42,580 bases of DNA from Priapulus caudatus (Eukaryota > Priapulida > Priapulimorpha > Priapulimorphida > Priapulidae). Position 1 is the stretch's first letter; every line of letters starts with the position of its first letter. A model generated the notes under the pieces. It was not told the DNA's origin, did no database searches, and worked only from the letters and a program-made list of their open reading frames with translations. The position numbers were made by a program, and so were the translations under genes. Of this stretch, positions 23,489-34,512 are shown in pieces. The DNA is taken from the NCBI RefSeq assembly GCF_000485595.1, contig NW_014577174.1, forward strand, positions 394,312 to 436,891, written 5' to 3'.

Positions 23489-24309
23489 TAGGAAGCGACT
23501 ATTCTTACGGGAGGCCGTAAAGGAAACATCCAGTTCTGTTTTTACGTGCTTCCTGTAGCGCATGCACAGACTATATTTTGTGATCACGTGATGAAAATTG
23601 AATGATGAATCGAAAGAAGAATCGAAAGATGAAATTTCAAATGACACTTTGAAATGGATAATTGAATCATGAAATGAACAAATGAATAATATGTTTAATT
23701 TAATGAAATAAATTATTTGAATGATGAAATGAACAATCAAATGACGAATTAAAGATTGAAATTTTGAATTGATTTATGAAATGGATAATTGAATCATGAA
23801 ATGAACAAATGAATTAAATTTTTAAACCGTCTTCGGCGAAACGACCGCGCCATGATTCGCTGGATCTGCAACGTCAAGGCTGACGAAGTCAGCTCTGACT
23901 CCCTTCTCGCGTAGCTGGGCATCTAGGATGTGGACGTGGTGCTCCGTTCTAATAGGTTGGGGTGGCTAGGGCATGTGGAGCGTAGCACAGGCTGGATCGC
24001 CCGGGCGTGCTAGATTGAGGTGGTTGCGCAGAAGAGAGCAGGCAGACCAAAGAAGACATGGGATAAAGTGGTGAAGAATGACCGAGCAAAGCTTGGCATG
24101 GATTCTACAGACCCTCATAACCGCTCTGTGTGGAGAGGGCGTCTTCGAGGAAGACAAGTCAGACAGGCCACACCCTCGTTAGAGGTTTAATTGGGGCATG
24201 GATAATTTAAACTAGAATGATGATGATGATGATGTTTGATTGTCGAATCACGCAAAAATAGAACCAGATGTTTCCTTTACGGACTTCCGTAAGAATAGTC
24301 ACTTCCTTA
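23489..24309. mobile_element. 821-bp TTAA-flanked element with ~58-bp inverted repeats carrying a LINE tail
   Basis: Left repeat 23489-23546 and right repeat 24251-24309 are imperfect inverted copies (GACTATTCTTACGG...CCGTAAAGGAAACATC). TTAA flanks both ends (23485-23488 and 24310-24313), as for piggyBac or Kolobok elements. Inside are an AT-rich ATGAAATGAA-type minisatellite with a 37-base direct repeat (23653 and 23777), and a LINE reverse-transcriptase 3' end. It has no transposase. Copy B, from about 41965, runs off the window. Confidence 0.65.
23850..24240 (+). mobile_element. Non-LTR retrotransposon (LINE) ORF2 3' fragment
   Basis: Plus-strand remnant of the C-terminal part of a LINE reverse-transcriptase ORF. 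Recognisable pieces are MIRWICNVKADEVSSDSLL, RLGWLGHVER, RAGRPKKTWDKVVKND and a final DPHNRSVWRGR. Together they form the usual tail (RW-x-GHV-R ... GRP-K-W-x-x-x-V-x-D ... DR-x-W-R) of CR1/L2/Jockey/RTE-type elements. In-frame stops and frameshifts make it dead. An (ATG)n run at about 24219-24236 may be its 3' tail. The exact clade is not resolved. Confidence 0.75.
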
Positions 24310-24547
24310 TTAATATGCCAAGATTGTTGGAATTGGATTAATTTAGATTGTGTAATTATGATATTTTCCTAAGCATAAGTTAAAAAACCTTACCATCCTC
24401 AAAATATACATCACAATCTAATGAAAGATAATCTTCAGAATACAGTAGATGATAGGAAGGAAAGCAACCAGGGTTAATAAAATCATGGTCAAATAAACGT
24501 TACGGGTTTCAGTAAATCGTTTTCGAAGGGTTGGTCTTAAAGGGAAG

Positions 24548-25765
24548 AACCAGGGCTATTGTTTAGCCCGACCAGACTGGCGACGGATTGTCTATAACAG
24601 CCTGACGGGCCCAAGGGATAGAGAAATGGGTCCCAATAAAACAATGTGCCTAAACTAACTACGAACCGCTAATTCTAACCCTAACTCTAACGCCCTAACC
24701 TAACCTAATCCTAACGCTCTAACCATAACCCTAACCTATTATATTGATGTCAGGGTTCTCCCAGGATGAAATTCAAACAGGGGGGAGGGGAGGGGAAGGG
24801 GAGGGGGGGGGAACTAGGGGGCGTGTTTTTAGCGTAACACTAATTAATGCGTAAAATCGCACCACACCATAGACGGTATTTTGGGTTCTTGTATATATAA
24901 GATATAGCCGAGTCGGTGTACAGTAAGTCTGTAAGGGACAGGTTGACTGTTGTATTGTCTACAGTGCAATGCGTGGTACTGTAAAAATATCATGCGCCGT
25001 TGTCCTGGTCGAATAGTAACTTCTTGACGATGCGATTCGCGCGCTGTCAAACTTATTGTTGTGGAATTTTCCAACGGGGCAGGAGGTAATTTAAACGGGG
25101 CCAACGATTCAACGGGGGGGAGTTTTTTCCAAACGGGCGCGCGCGCCCCGTTTGCGCAACGTGGGAGAACCCTGGATGTAATATTATATATATATTGATG
25201 TAAATTACATTGGTTTTATTGGGACGCCATGTTCTCTATCCTTGAACCCAGCCGGACACCCTTCCATACAAAAAACCTATCGCCTCTGCAGATCTAGATG
25301 AATGACTCTGTATATCTCAAATAAAACTATTCCATTACCACCTTTGACTTGCCTTGTTTAAAGGCCTTCTTTAGTGATATCTCTAAACTGTCAAATTTTT
25401 ACAATTATTTGAAGCTAGTATCAACACGTAAATAACGAAAGCATTCGTATATTTTTTTGGTTGCCTCTGTGATTATTTAAAACACGTCTTGATGTTGGGT
25501 CTATGAATGTTGAAAATCATTTATTCTGGCAAACCGGCCACCAGGTGGAAAACGGCCTGTGACGTCAGGCTAGGTTCTCCCCGCGTTGCGCGCACACAAA
25601 GCCTGCATCAGTGATGAGCACAAAGCTATCGCTCGGCTGTAACTTATATTGGGCATAAACATCCAACTGCCATATTAATCATCATGAGCATGATATATAT
25701 ATATATACATATATGCATTGTAGACTTTACTACCGGATTAAACCACATTAAATACTCAGACAATA
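24548..25765 (+). repeat. Duplicated segment 2, copy A (left part of the composite transposon)
   Basis: About 1.2 kb matching 31683-32863 with mostly one-base indels. It starts GAACCAGGGCTATTGT, including the target sequence of the transposon, and continues from its left end (TTAGCCCGACCAGACTGG). It breaks off before the right end. Sequences left of 24548 and right of 25765 are unrelated to copy B. Confidence 0.85.
24751..25174. mobile_element. Nested 424-bp element with CAGGGTTCTCCCA ends
   Basis: Terminal inverted repeats CAGGGTTCTCCCA/TGGGAGAACCCTG, with GATGT directly repeated at both sides (24746-24750 and 25175-25179). The interior has a G-rich tract (24779-24830; many GGGG runs, possible G-quadruplex) and GCGCGCGCCCCG near the right end. 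Terminal CAGGG resembles hAT, but only 5 bases of direct repeat are seen. Second copy at 31871-32292. Confidence 0.7.
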
Positions 25766-26478
25766 AAAATCGTTCCAACCATAATTCATATCCTGCTATT
25801 AGCTCAGCTCAATGCCAAGCTGCTCACAGTGTATACGCAATACGTTTTTGTCTACTTTCTGTTTGTTCGTCGGACGCGCGGTTTAGTTTACGTTACAGCT
25901 TGACCTAGGGTTAAACACTACACATATATTGATTATTAATACTCGTACGGTATACATGATTGTTTCTTACGATAAAAGTACTAAATGCAACATTACACGT
26001 TGAAAATAACATTGTTACTATTATCATGTGCATAAATTCTAACGTATTAAGTCTGTCATAATTTCCAACTCGCGTAACCTAAAACATTTACTATTGAGTC
26101 ACTATTGTCAGCTTGCTTTTCTTTAGTCAGGCCTACTGTAGTCTGTAGTAACGAGGCACTCTCTTTAGAAAATTAGACAGTATGTAGTAAATGGGAAATC
26201 TTGACAGTTGCATTATCTTGTTGGAAAAACTGCTAGGCCTATTTAGCTTGTAGCGAAAGCCAAAAACATTTCAATTATGGTCAGGAGCGTATAATGTCAG
26301 TAAACGCCCTGATTTATGTACACCTAGTACCTACAATGAAATACTGAAGCTAAACTCACAATTTCAGCAGTCTTATTCTGCTGGTTCGACGTGCCTGAAA
26401 CATTGGCAACAGGACATTGAACAAACGCATCGCACGTTTCTTTGGCACGGTTGCCTTAAAACTATGCCTGGGTCATCG

Positions 26479-26562
26479 TAGCTCCAAGAAACGGTATTTC
26501 GAGGATAGAATATCCATCCGTCGTTGTATAAACCAATCCGTCGGACAGCCTGGTCGGGTCTA
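26479..26562 (-). mobile_element. 84-bp TAG...CTA short element, minus orientation
   Basis: Reverse orientation of the family: TAGCTCCAAGAAACGGTATT on the left, GACAGCCTGGTCGGGTCTA on the right. It is flanked by GGTCATCG (26471-26478) and GGTAATCG (26563-26570), an 8-base duplication with one mismatch. It lies outside the duplicated segments, so it is an independent insertion. Confidence 0.75.
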
Positions 26563-27099
26563 GGTAATCGTTGCCAACGGTCAAACATGTTACGCAGCTG
26601 AAATACAACTGATCTTCACATGTCTCAACTTCATTGTCTATGTCTACTTCAAATTTTCAATCTTTATCAATGCTGATGACTGGCTCATCCGTATCGTACA
26701 GAAACTGATATTAGTCTCAGAGACGACTCTGAATCGGTGTTCACATTGTACATTGTACATCGCTTGGCAACAGGTAAACAAGCGAGGAGCTGTGCCTAGC
26801 CTGAACGTCACACTTACGTCATGGCGCAAAGTAGGTGGCGCTTTTGCGTTCCCGCAAATTCTAAACATTGTGTTCATCAAAAAATGCTTTTTTCTATACA
26901 CCCGAAAACCATTCACCTGTAAATTTCTTAGTAAGTTGTACAAAACATAGTTAATTTGATATATGTAACTATTTTTCTAACTAAAGGAGGCCTTTAAAAT
27001 ATAAACGTTAACTCACAGTTGTCCTGCTTCTAAACTAGAATGGTATCTCTTAATTCAGCGTATAATCTGCTATTCTCCACAGCATATCAACTTTCAAAT

Positions 27100-27390
27100 C
27101 AGCTTTACCCGCCATGTTTAGCAAGGCACGCAAAACCCGAAACGGAAAAGACTCGCTAGAAAAATACTACAGAAATAGTAACGATGGCTCTCACGGCAAT
27201 TAACACACCAAAGCAAGTGAAACAATGTTCACAAATGTCTAGCCATTTGTAAAACTTAGATGACTGTGCTCGGATGTTGGGTGGTTTACATGAGGACCGG
27301 CAGATCATTTAATTTCGCTTGTTCGATCATATTGCGGATTTTAGTCACAGTCGGAATGATAGCGAAACATGGCGGCGAAATCATAAATGT
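27100..27390. promoter_or_regulatory. Possible bidirectional YY1-type promoter region
   Basis: AACATGGCGGG on the minus strand (ATG at about 27115) and AACATGGCGGCG on the plus strand (about 27369) point away from each other. Both fit the AAnATGGCGGC initiator/YY1 context. The minus frame reads MAGKADLKVDMLWRIADY and then stops, with a GTGAGT donor about 100 bases on; the plus frame stops after five codons. A promoter or 5' exons are possible. No gene product is assigned. Confidence 0.25.
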
Positions 27391-27555
27391 TGTTTGCATT
27401 CGTTCAAAAGTCGCTGTAACCCCGTAAGTACCAGCGCATCGTAGCGCACTGATGGTTACAAGAAGGTGACGTTACTGATTCATTTGGTATATCACATGTG
27501 TGTGTTCTTTGGCGATATTGGAATATAGCGCAACTACGTGTTTAGCTTGCCAGCC

Positions 27556-27580
27556 NNNNNNNNNNNNNNNNNNNNNNNNN
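27556..27580. other. Assembly gap (25 N)
   Basis: Twenty-five Ns; the fixed length suggests an estimated or default gap. Confidence 0.98.
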
Positions 27581-27900
27581 AATCTAGGTTTCGGGTTATT
27601 TTCAGTTAATTTTATGTTAAAATTACGCCTACATAAAAATCATGCCAATCACGATTAGAAATTTTAAAAAAATGTTTAGAAACTAACGAGCTAAGTTTGA
27701 TTACAACGACGTGGCGCACTCAAAAGGCACCGATCTGAAACAGTATACCGCAAGAACACATTTTCAGGCCAGGGGGGGCATACAGACCGAAGTGTTTCGA
27801 TATATTATATTAAAAGCAAAGGATGTAATATCTTATAAACGACATATAGTTTCAGTTAATTATGGATAATATTTGTCCTAAAATGAAGCATCGTTCGTGT

Positions 27901-29067
<1,167 letters not shown>

Positions 29068-29339
29068 TTTTAATACATTTAGGTATAAAATATAGATGCA
29101 CTTTTGCTTGATTGCTCTCGGTCTGTAACGTGCAAAATAAATTGGCAATACGCAACTTTTTCAGGGTTTCAATATTCGTAGGCGTTGATGTGTAATTATA
29201 TAAAATTAAAGTTGTAGGTATCTGGTAACAAATACGTGTGGGTATAGACGATTGTTATACAGTAAGTACAGTTTCATCACAAAACCTGCTCTAGTACACC
29301 ACGACAGGTTAGGTCGCCCGCGTACGACCCGAGTTAATC

Positions 29340-29580
29340 TATCGCGATTGACGTCATCCAGATAACTACTCATGTTGATTTGAGGTGATTTGGGCTGTAC
29401 ATGCGCCGATCAGCACGGCCAGATCGAGCGTTCTACAGGAAACGTAGACTGGTTCGGCGGCCCAGTGTTTGTACCAGCACAAGGCAGTTCTCGTAGGCAC
29501 AAACGAGAGCAACGCTTGGACGCAGGCGCAGTCTACAAAAACAGTCACGTGACTTATGGTATCAGTGACGTCGACACGTA
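29340..29580. promoter_or_regulatory. Cluster of CRE and CLEAR-type palindromes
   Basis: TTGACGTCATCC near 29348 (CRE core TGACGTCA), GTCACGTGAC at 29544-29553 (perfect E-box/CLEAR palindrome) and GTGACGTCGAC near 29566. Motif matches only; no transcript is identified. A CGCCGATG/CATCGGCG hairpin follows near 29729-29749. Confidence 0.3.
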
Positions 29581-30500
29581 GTTGGTGATCTGCTGGGACT
29601 CCGCGTTTGACGCCGACCAGCGTGGTAGAATAGGAACTGTTTCTACTCCCTGACTTTCGCATCGGCAGTCGCGAGAAGCGAATTGGTCGCTCGAAGCCTA
29701 AAGACGAACTCATAGTCAAGTTTAGTCGCCGATGTTTTTCATCGGCGATCTGGGCGCGGTTTAACCGGGTTCTTTGTTGTAGCCGATCTTCAATATTTTG
29801 TCGGCGACCAAATCGTAAGACGTTAAGACTATAGCGTAAGGACATAGCGCGTTGCCTGGCTTCACGACACTGAGACACGTCTTAACTCTTTGTCTAAGTT
29901 ACTATATTTGCCACTTATTATACCTTAATAATAAGTATTAATTTAAATAATTTTATATTAGTAACTAATGTATTATTAGTAAATCTAAAGAGTTGCCTAG
30001 GACTAGGCCTAGAGCATAGCAGGCAGGCCTAAGACTAGAGAGGGTTCAGTTCCCTGAATTAGTTCAGCTTCGCCGCATTTAGCTTAATCGATGCGCTGGA
30101 AGGTTCGATTAAGTTAATAGCATGCACTTTTGGAGTAACGCTAAACATTTAGTAGCCTGTTTGTTGAGTAATAGCTGAGAAAACAAAATTTGGAAGAAAA
30201 TTATATGTCGCGGCATTTTGAAGCGTGTGTGATAACAGCGACGGATGCGGGGGAAAAATAATAACGTGTGTATTTTCTTCCGAAACTGCAGATGTTGAGA
30301 ACAACAACCGGCCATCGTTGTTAACATGTATTAAATTCGCGAATAACTAGTTTGCGGCCTTGAATTACGCTACTTGCTAGTAAGATTATGTAAATTATAT
30401 CGTGACAAAATATATATATTATAATGAGCACAGAAAGGATAAATTTTCTTATTGTTTATATAAAGTCGTTGATACTTTTTTTATCGCGTTATTTTTTTAG

Positions 30501-30544
30501 CTGAACGTGCGGAACAGGAGGCCGTTATGCCATTTCTACAAAAG
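30501..30544 (+). CDS. Candidate 44-nt exon of an unidentified plus-strand gene
   Basis: Preceded by a T-rich acceptor (TTATTTTTTTAG) and followed by GTATAG. The frame reads AERAEQEAVMPFLQK (the first Ala depends on an upstream G). Joined to the acceptor at 33623 it stays open as GLMTTVPMGALTLNQH. Family not recognised. It may instead be a 5' UTR exon of CPSF6. The intervening 3 kb contains both transposons of this region. Confidence 0.25.
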
Positions 30545-30951
30545 GTATAGAGACAAGTCTTGATGTTTTCAACGCGTTCTGTGCAGTTGTACATTTTGAT
30601 TCATAGATGCTCGTTCAGTGTAAATAAATGTAAATTGTTTAGAGTCCGAGAAGTTTCACATAAATAGTGTTTATTTTAAAGTTTGCATAAGAAATTGTGT
30701 TGGCTTTGAAAGCCGAGTTTTCCGAGCGTTAACCGGCTTGGCGCCATGCTTGTTGGACTGTTGGCGCGCGTTTGTATTGGCTGTATAATGTAACCCAACA
30801 AGAGTAGGGTTACAACGCGAGCTAGACCGAATAATTCTGTCCCATATAACTTTTTTTATATTTTGGTTTACATTATTGTATCTAATGCGGGCCCGACGCC
30901 GTCATTGGCGGCAAACAAACGCTTCGTTCCTCTACATGGCCTTTACCTAGT

Positions 30952-31477
30952 CTAGTACTATAGCCGGCGATCGCTCGCCCAGCAGGCTATTAGCAGCATT
31001 CTGGCGTAGATTAATAATAAGCAAATGGTCCAACTGATGTGACCAAAAATTTATCCCCAAAAGCGTAAATGATCGGGCTTTTAATATTATCTATCTAACA
31101 TGGAAATCTCACCCTATCTTTTTGAACACTTCCCAACTTTGACACAGGTATTTATGGCTGTTATTCCTCAAGTCTAGAACTGACTGTGTTTTGTTTTAAT
31201 GCAGGCTTGCCTCGCTTATGTGTGCACGCGTGACTCTTCAGTGGCTAAGAACTTTGAGAATAACAGCTAAATAACTGGTGTAAAGTTGTGGACGTGTTTC
31301 GAAGAGATAGTGAGATGTACATGTTGCATAGATAAGTGTTAAAAAGCCGATCACTTTTACGTTCTTGGGATAAATTTTGGTCAGATCAGTTGGACCATTT
31401 GGCTTGATATTACATCTAAATGGCAGAATGTGCTATACCGGCCCGCGGCAGGCTGGATCCGCGGGCTATAGTACTAG
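30952..31477. mobile_element. 526-bp long-TIR element
   Basis: Ends CTAGTACTATAG and CTATAGTACTAG. Inverted similarity runs about 135 bases inward on each side, becoming nearly exact in the inner part (AAATGGTCCAACTGAT at 31024 and its complement near 31388). Only about 250 bases of unique centre remain. The target duplication is not clear. Non-coding; foldback/MITE type. Confidence 0.7.
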
Positions 31478-31682
31478 AGCTAGCTTTTTACGCTTGGCCT
31501 CGTTATGTGTATACATTTCACCTTCAATCGTTATTCATTCTTAAAAGATAGTTTTTGCAGAACGCTGCTCATTTAACGTAGAGTAAATTACTTGGCCATT
31601 TACAACGATCAGCCCAATCAGGAGCGAGTTCTATCACTGATCAGTATCAAGTCCTGCAGCGGCCACAGATACAAGCGAGAAC

Positions 31683-32863
31683 CAGGGGCTATTGTTAGCC
31701 CCCAGACTGCGACGGATTGTCTATAAAGCCTGACGGGCCCAAGGATAGAGAAATGGGTCCAATAAAACAATGTGGCCTAAACTAACTCGAACCTAATTCT
31801 AACCCTAACTCTGAACGCTAACCTAACCTAATCCTAACCCTAACCATACCCTAACCTATTATATTGATGTCAGGGTTCTCCCAGGATGAAATTCAAACAG
31901 GGGGAAGGGGAGGGTAAGGGGAGGGGGGGGGAACTAGGGGGCGTGTTTTTTAGCGTAACACTAATTAATGCGTAAAATCGCACCACACCATAGACGGTAT
32001 TTTGGGTTTTGTATATATAAGATATAGCCGAGTCGGTGTACAGTAAGTCTGTAAGGGACAGGTTGACTGTTGTATTGTCTACAGTGCAATGCGTGGTACT
32101 GTAAAAATACATGCGCCGTGTGCCTGGTCGAATAGTAACTTCTTGACGATGCGATCGCGCGCTGTCAAACTTATTGTTGTGGAATTTTCCAACGGGGCAG
32201 AGGTAAATTTAAACGGGGCCAACGATTCAACGGGGGGGAGTTTTTTCCAAACGGGCGCGCGCGCCCCGTTTGCGCAACGTGGGAGAACCCTGGATGTAAT
32301 ATTATATATATATTGATGTAAATTACATTGGTTTTATTGGGACGCCATGTCTCTATCCTTGAACCAGCCGGACACCCTTCCATACAAAAAACTATCGCTC
32401 TGCAGATCTAAGATGAATGACTCTGTATATCTCAAATAAAATATTCCATTACCACCTTTGACTTGCCTTGTTTCAAGCCTTCTTTAGTGATATCTCTAAA
32501 CTGTCAATTTTTACAATTATTTGAAGCTAGTATCAACACGTAAATAACGAAAGCATTCGTATATTTTTTGGTTGCTCTGTGATTATTTAAAACACGTCTT
32601 GATGTTGGGTCTATGAATGTTGAAAATCATTTATTCTGGCAAACCGGCCACCAGGTGGAAAACGGCCTGTGACGTCAGGCTAGGTTCTCCCCGCGTTGCG
32701 CGCACACAAAGCCTGCATCAGTGATGAGCACAAAGCTATCGCTCGGCTGTAACTTATATGGGCATAAACATCCAACTGCCATATTAATCATCATGAGCAT
32801 GATAATATATATATACATATATGCATGGTAGACTTTACTACCGGCATTAAACACATTAAATAC
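31683..32863 (+). repeat. Duplicated segment 2, copy B
   Basis: Matches 24548-25765. In this copy the transposon is complete and continues past the end of homology to its proper right terminus at 32963. Confidence 0.85.
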
Positions 32864-32963
32864 TCGAAGTAACATCGGTTCAACCTATTGAACTATTGCC
32901 GAGCGGCTGGATGCAAGGTTTGAAACGGTATTGTAACCCTAGCAATACCGTTTCTTGGAGCTA
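31696..32963 (+). mobile_element. 1268-bp composite TAG...CTA element with 10-bp target duplication
   Basis: Same ends as the short elements: TAGCCCCCAGACTGCGACGG on the left, AGCAATACCGTTTCTTGG plus AGCTA on the right. It is flanked by identical GGGCTATTGT (31686-31695 and 32964-32973). After the left end come telomere-like CTAACCCTAACC words, the nested CAGGGTTCTCCCA element (31871-32292) and AT-rich sequence. No transposase frame was found, so it is non-autonomous. It sits between the two candidate exons at 30501 and 33623. Confidence 0.85.
31871..32292. mobile_element. Nested element with CAGGGTTCTCCCA ends, second copy
   Basis: As at 24751-25174: the same inverted ends, GATGT flanks, G-rich tract and GCGCGC block. 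Confidence 0.7.
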
Positions 32964-33622
32964 GGGCTATTGTAAGACTCGCTCTGATTGGTCTGATTGT
33001 TTGTAAATGGCAAACGTAATTTACTAAAGTTAAATGAAGCAGGGTTTCTGAAAAACAATCTTTTAAGAAGTGAATACCGCCGTTGTCTAATTTTCCCCCA
33101 GAAGAAACCTTGAGTATAATGTGTAATATCACAGAAAAGAACCGTTAATGCAGCACAACGTTCGCTCGGCTGTGTACCGGATATGTAAACACTGTAAACA
33201 TCCTGTGGGGCTACTTTCGTAACTTTTGTTTAGATTTTATGAAGAAATGTTGTGAAAGTAGCAATACAAATAAGTTGTAGTGAATTTTTGCAACATAGAC
33301 GAGATCACAGTAGGTATATATATATATGCATTTAGCTGCGAGGTTTATCCACTTTAAACGAACCCGGATACTGTAAACAAAAGGCAATACTGTCAGCTTT
33401 CCTTGCTCTTAGTCTTAGTAGTAATCTGTGCTCATGGGTAATTAAAGTGTAAAAATAGTAAGTTAAAGCATTGTTTACCGCACAGTTTTTGTCCTCTTTT
33501 ATGGATGTGGCGTTGAAATGATTGCATAGTGGTTAATGATTTTATGGCTGTGATAAGGTATCAGATATATAAGGAGGTTTGTTATGCGATCCATTGTTTA
33601 TATCACTAATCTATTTTTTCAG

Positions 33623-33714
33623 GGATTGATGACTACTGTGCCTATGGGCGCGTTGACATTGAACCAACATTGTGAGTATAAGAGTTGTAAGTTTTCAAAA
33701 AACTTCATGTCATA
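33623..33714 (+). other. Exon after a strong acceptor; short upstream frame before CPSF6
   Basis: CTATTTTTTCAG at 33611-33622 is a strong acceptor with a branch-like CACTAAT just upstream. An ATG at 33629 opens a 28-codon frame that stops at 33712-33714, 24 bases before the CPSF6 start. GTGAGT at 33672 could be a donor. The simplest reading is the 5' UTR part of the CPSF6 exon with an upstream ORF. The alternative is a coding exon of another gene joined to 30501-30544. Confidence 0.35.
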
Positions 33715-33738
33715 GAACATTTGCACATTTTTGAGAAA

Positions 33739-34512
33739 ATGACCGATGTGGACATTGATCTTTATGCTGATGATGTCGGAGATGAGTTCAGTACAGAAGA
33801 TTACAATGGCGGCGCTGTCGATTTGTACGATGATGTCATAACTGCGCCATCTGGTGAGCAGGAAAATGAAGATGAATTCACAGATGCTCCGGAGATAAAG
33901 GCATCTGAACAGGCACAGACACCCTCACCAGCCACAACCACCTACTCCGGCAAGCGAGTCTCACTATATGTCGGTAACCTTACCTGGTGGACCACAGATC
34001 AAGACCTCACTGACTCTATAAATTCCATCGGTGTTCACGACATAGTTGAAATTAAGTTCTACGAAAACAGAGCCAACGGACAGTCGAAGGGGTTCGCTGT
34101 TGTGAACCTCGCGTCCGACGGTTCGTCGCGGATTGTTATGGAAAAATTGTCACGAAAGGAATTGCACGGCCAGCATCCCGTAGTGACGCACTGCAACAGA
34201 GCAACGCTAGCGCAGTTCGAGGCGCAGTCGCGCAAGGCGAGCGAGCAGCCTGGTGGTCCGCCACCGACCGCAGGTAGGGTGGTGCAAGGAACGCAGATGA
34301 TGGGGCGCGGACGTGGGCGAGGTAACTTCATGCCGGGCCAGCGGCCGCCCGGACTGCGTGGGCCGCCGAACCAAGGACCGCCCGGTCACCCAGGTCATCC
34401 CGGGGGACCTCAAGGTCACCTCAACGGTCCCCCGCCATACGGCGGGCCGCCGCACGGCGGGCCACCGCACGGCGGGCCGCCGCGAGGGCCGCCTCCGCGC
34501 GGACAAGCATGA
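33739..34512 (+). CDS. CPSF6: Cleavage and polyadenylation specificity factor subunit 6 (CFIm68), truncated at the segment join
   Basis: Large subunit of cleavage factor Im, which binds CFIm25 at UGUA sites in pre-mRNA 3' processing in the nucleus. The ATG at 33739 (A at -3) gives the acidic N terminus MTDVDIDLYADDVGDEF with a second VDLYDDVI repeat, both typical of CPSF6/7. The RRM follows: RVSLYVGNLTWWTTDQDL holds RNP2 and the WWTTD hallmark, and ENRANGQSKGFAVV holds RNP1. Then come ELHGQHPVV, AQFEAQSRK, a GRGRGRG stretch and a Pro/Gly-rich tail. About 257 residues are encoded, against roughly 550 in vertebrates. The second half of the Pro-rich region and the C-terminal RS-like domain are absent. 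The stop TGA (34510-34512) lies within sequence shared with 15504 onward, so truncation is set by the breakpoint. No intron interrupts the RRM, so a retrocopy is possible. It resembles CPSF6 more than CPSF7. Confidence 0.9.
   Translation: MTDVDIDLYADDVGDEFSTEDYNGGAVDLYDDVITAPSGEQENEDEFTDAPEIKASEQAQTPSPATTTYSGKRVSLYVGNLTWWTTDQDLTDSINSIGVHDIVEIKFYENRANGQSKGFAVVNLASDGSSRIVMEKLSRKELHGQHPVVTHCNRATLAQFEAQSRKASEQPGGPPPTAGRVVQGTQMMGRGRGRGNFMPGQRPPGLRGPPNQGPPGHPGHPGGPQGHLNGPPPYGGPPHGGPPHGGPPRGPPPRGQA

Larger units (their letters stand above)
15504..24545 (+). repeat. Duplicated segment 1, copy A
   Basis: Collinear with 34508-42580 (copy B, cut by the window end). Landmarks occur in the same order in both copies: TAGCATCAGC start, the 95-bp hairpin repeat, Meteorin exon 2, the AC/GA tandem units, Meteorin exon 1, the short TAG...CTA elements, the hAT-like MITE, MRPL27 and the TTAA element with its LINE tail. 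Copy A is the better copy for Meteorin and MRPL27. Homology starts at about 15504, with no repeat boundary or target duplication at the breakpoint. Confidence 0.9.

Noticed and set aside
24394-24535. Minus-strand block before a GTAAGG donor, considered as MRPL27 exon 1
   Set aside because: The open part is only about 35 codons, acidic rather than presequence-like, without a start codon in frame; the nearest acceptor is out of frame.
24660-24740. CCCTAA-type repeats as a telomere (also 7905-7960, 31795-31860)
   Set aside because: Short and degenerate and embedded in transposon or intron sequence; interstitial, not a chromosome end.
29366-29878. 170-codon minus-strand open frame
   Set aside because: Longest single frame outside CPSF6 and repeats, but no family resemblance and no clear splice signals. 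Kept only as an interval note.
33672-33714. A 43-bp intron (GTGAGT...ATAG) between the upstream exon and CPSF6
   Set aside because: Shorter than normal animal introns, and removal creates an immediate in-frame stop; more simply read as 5' UTR.
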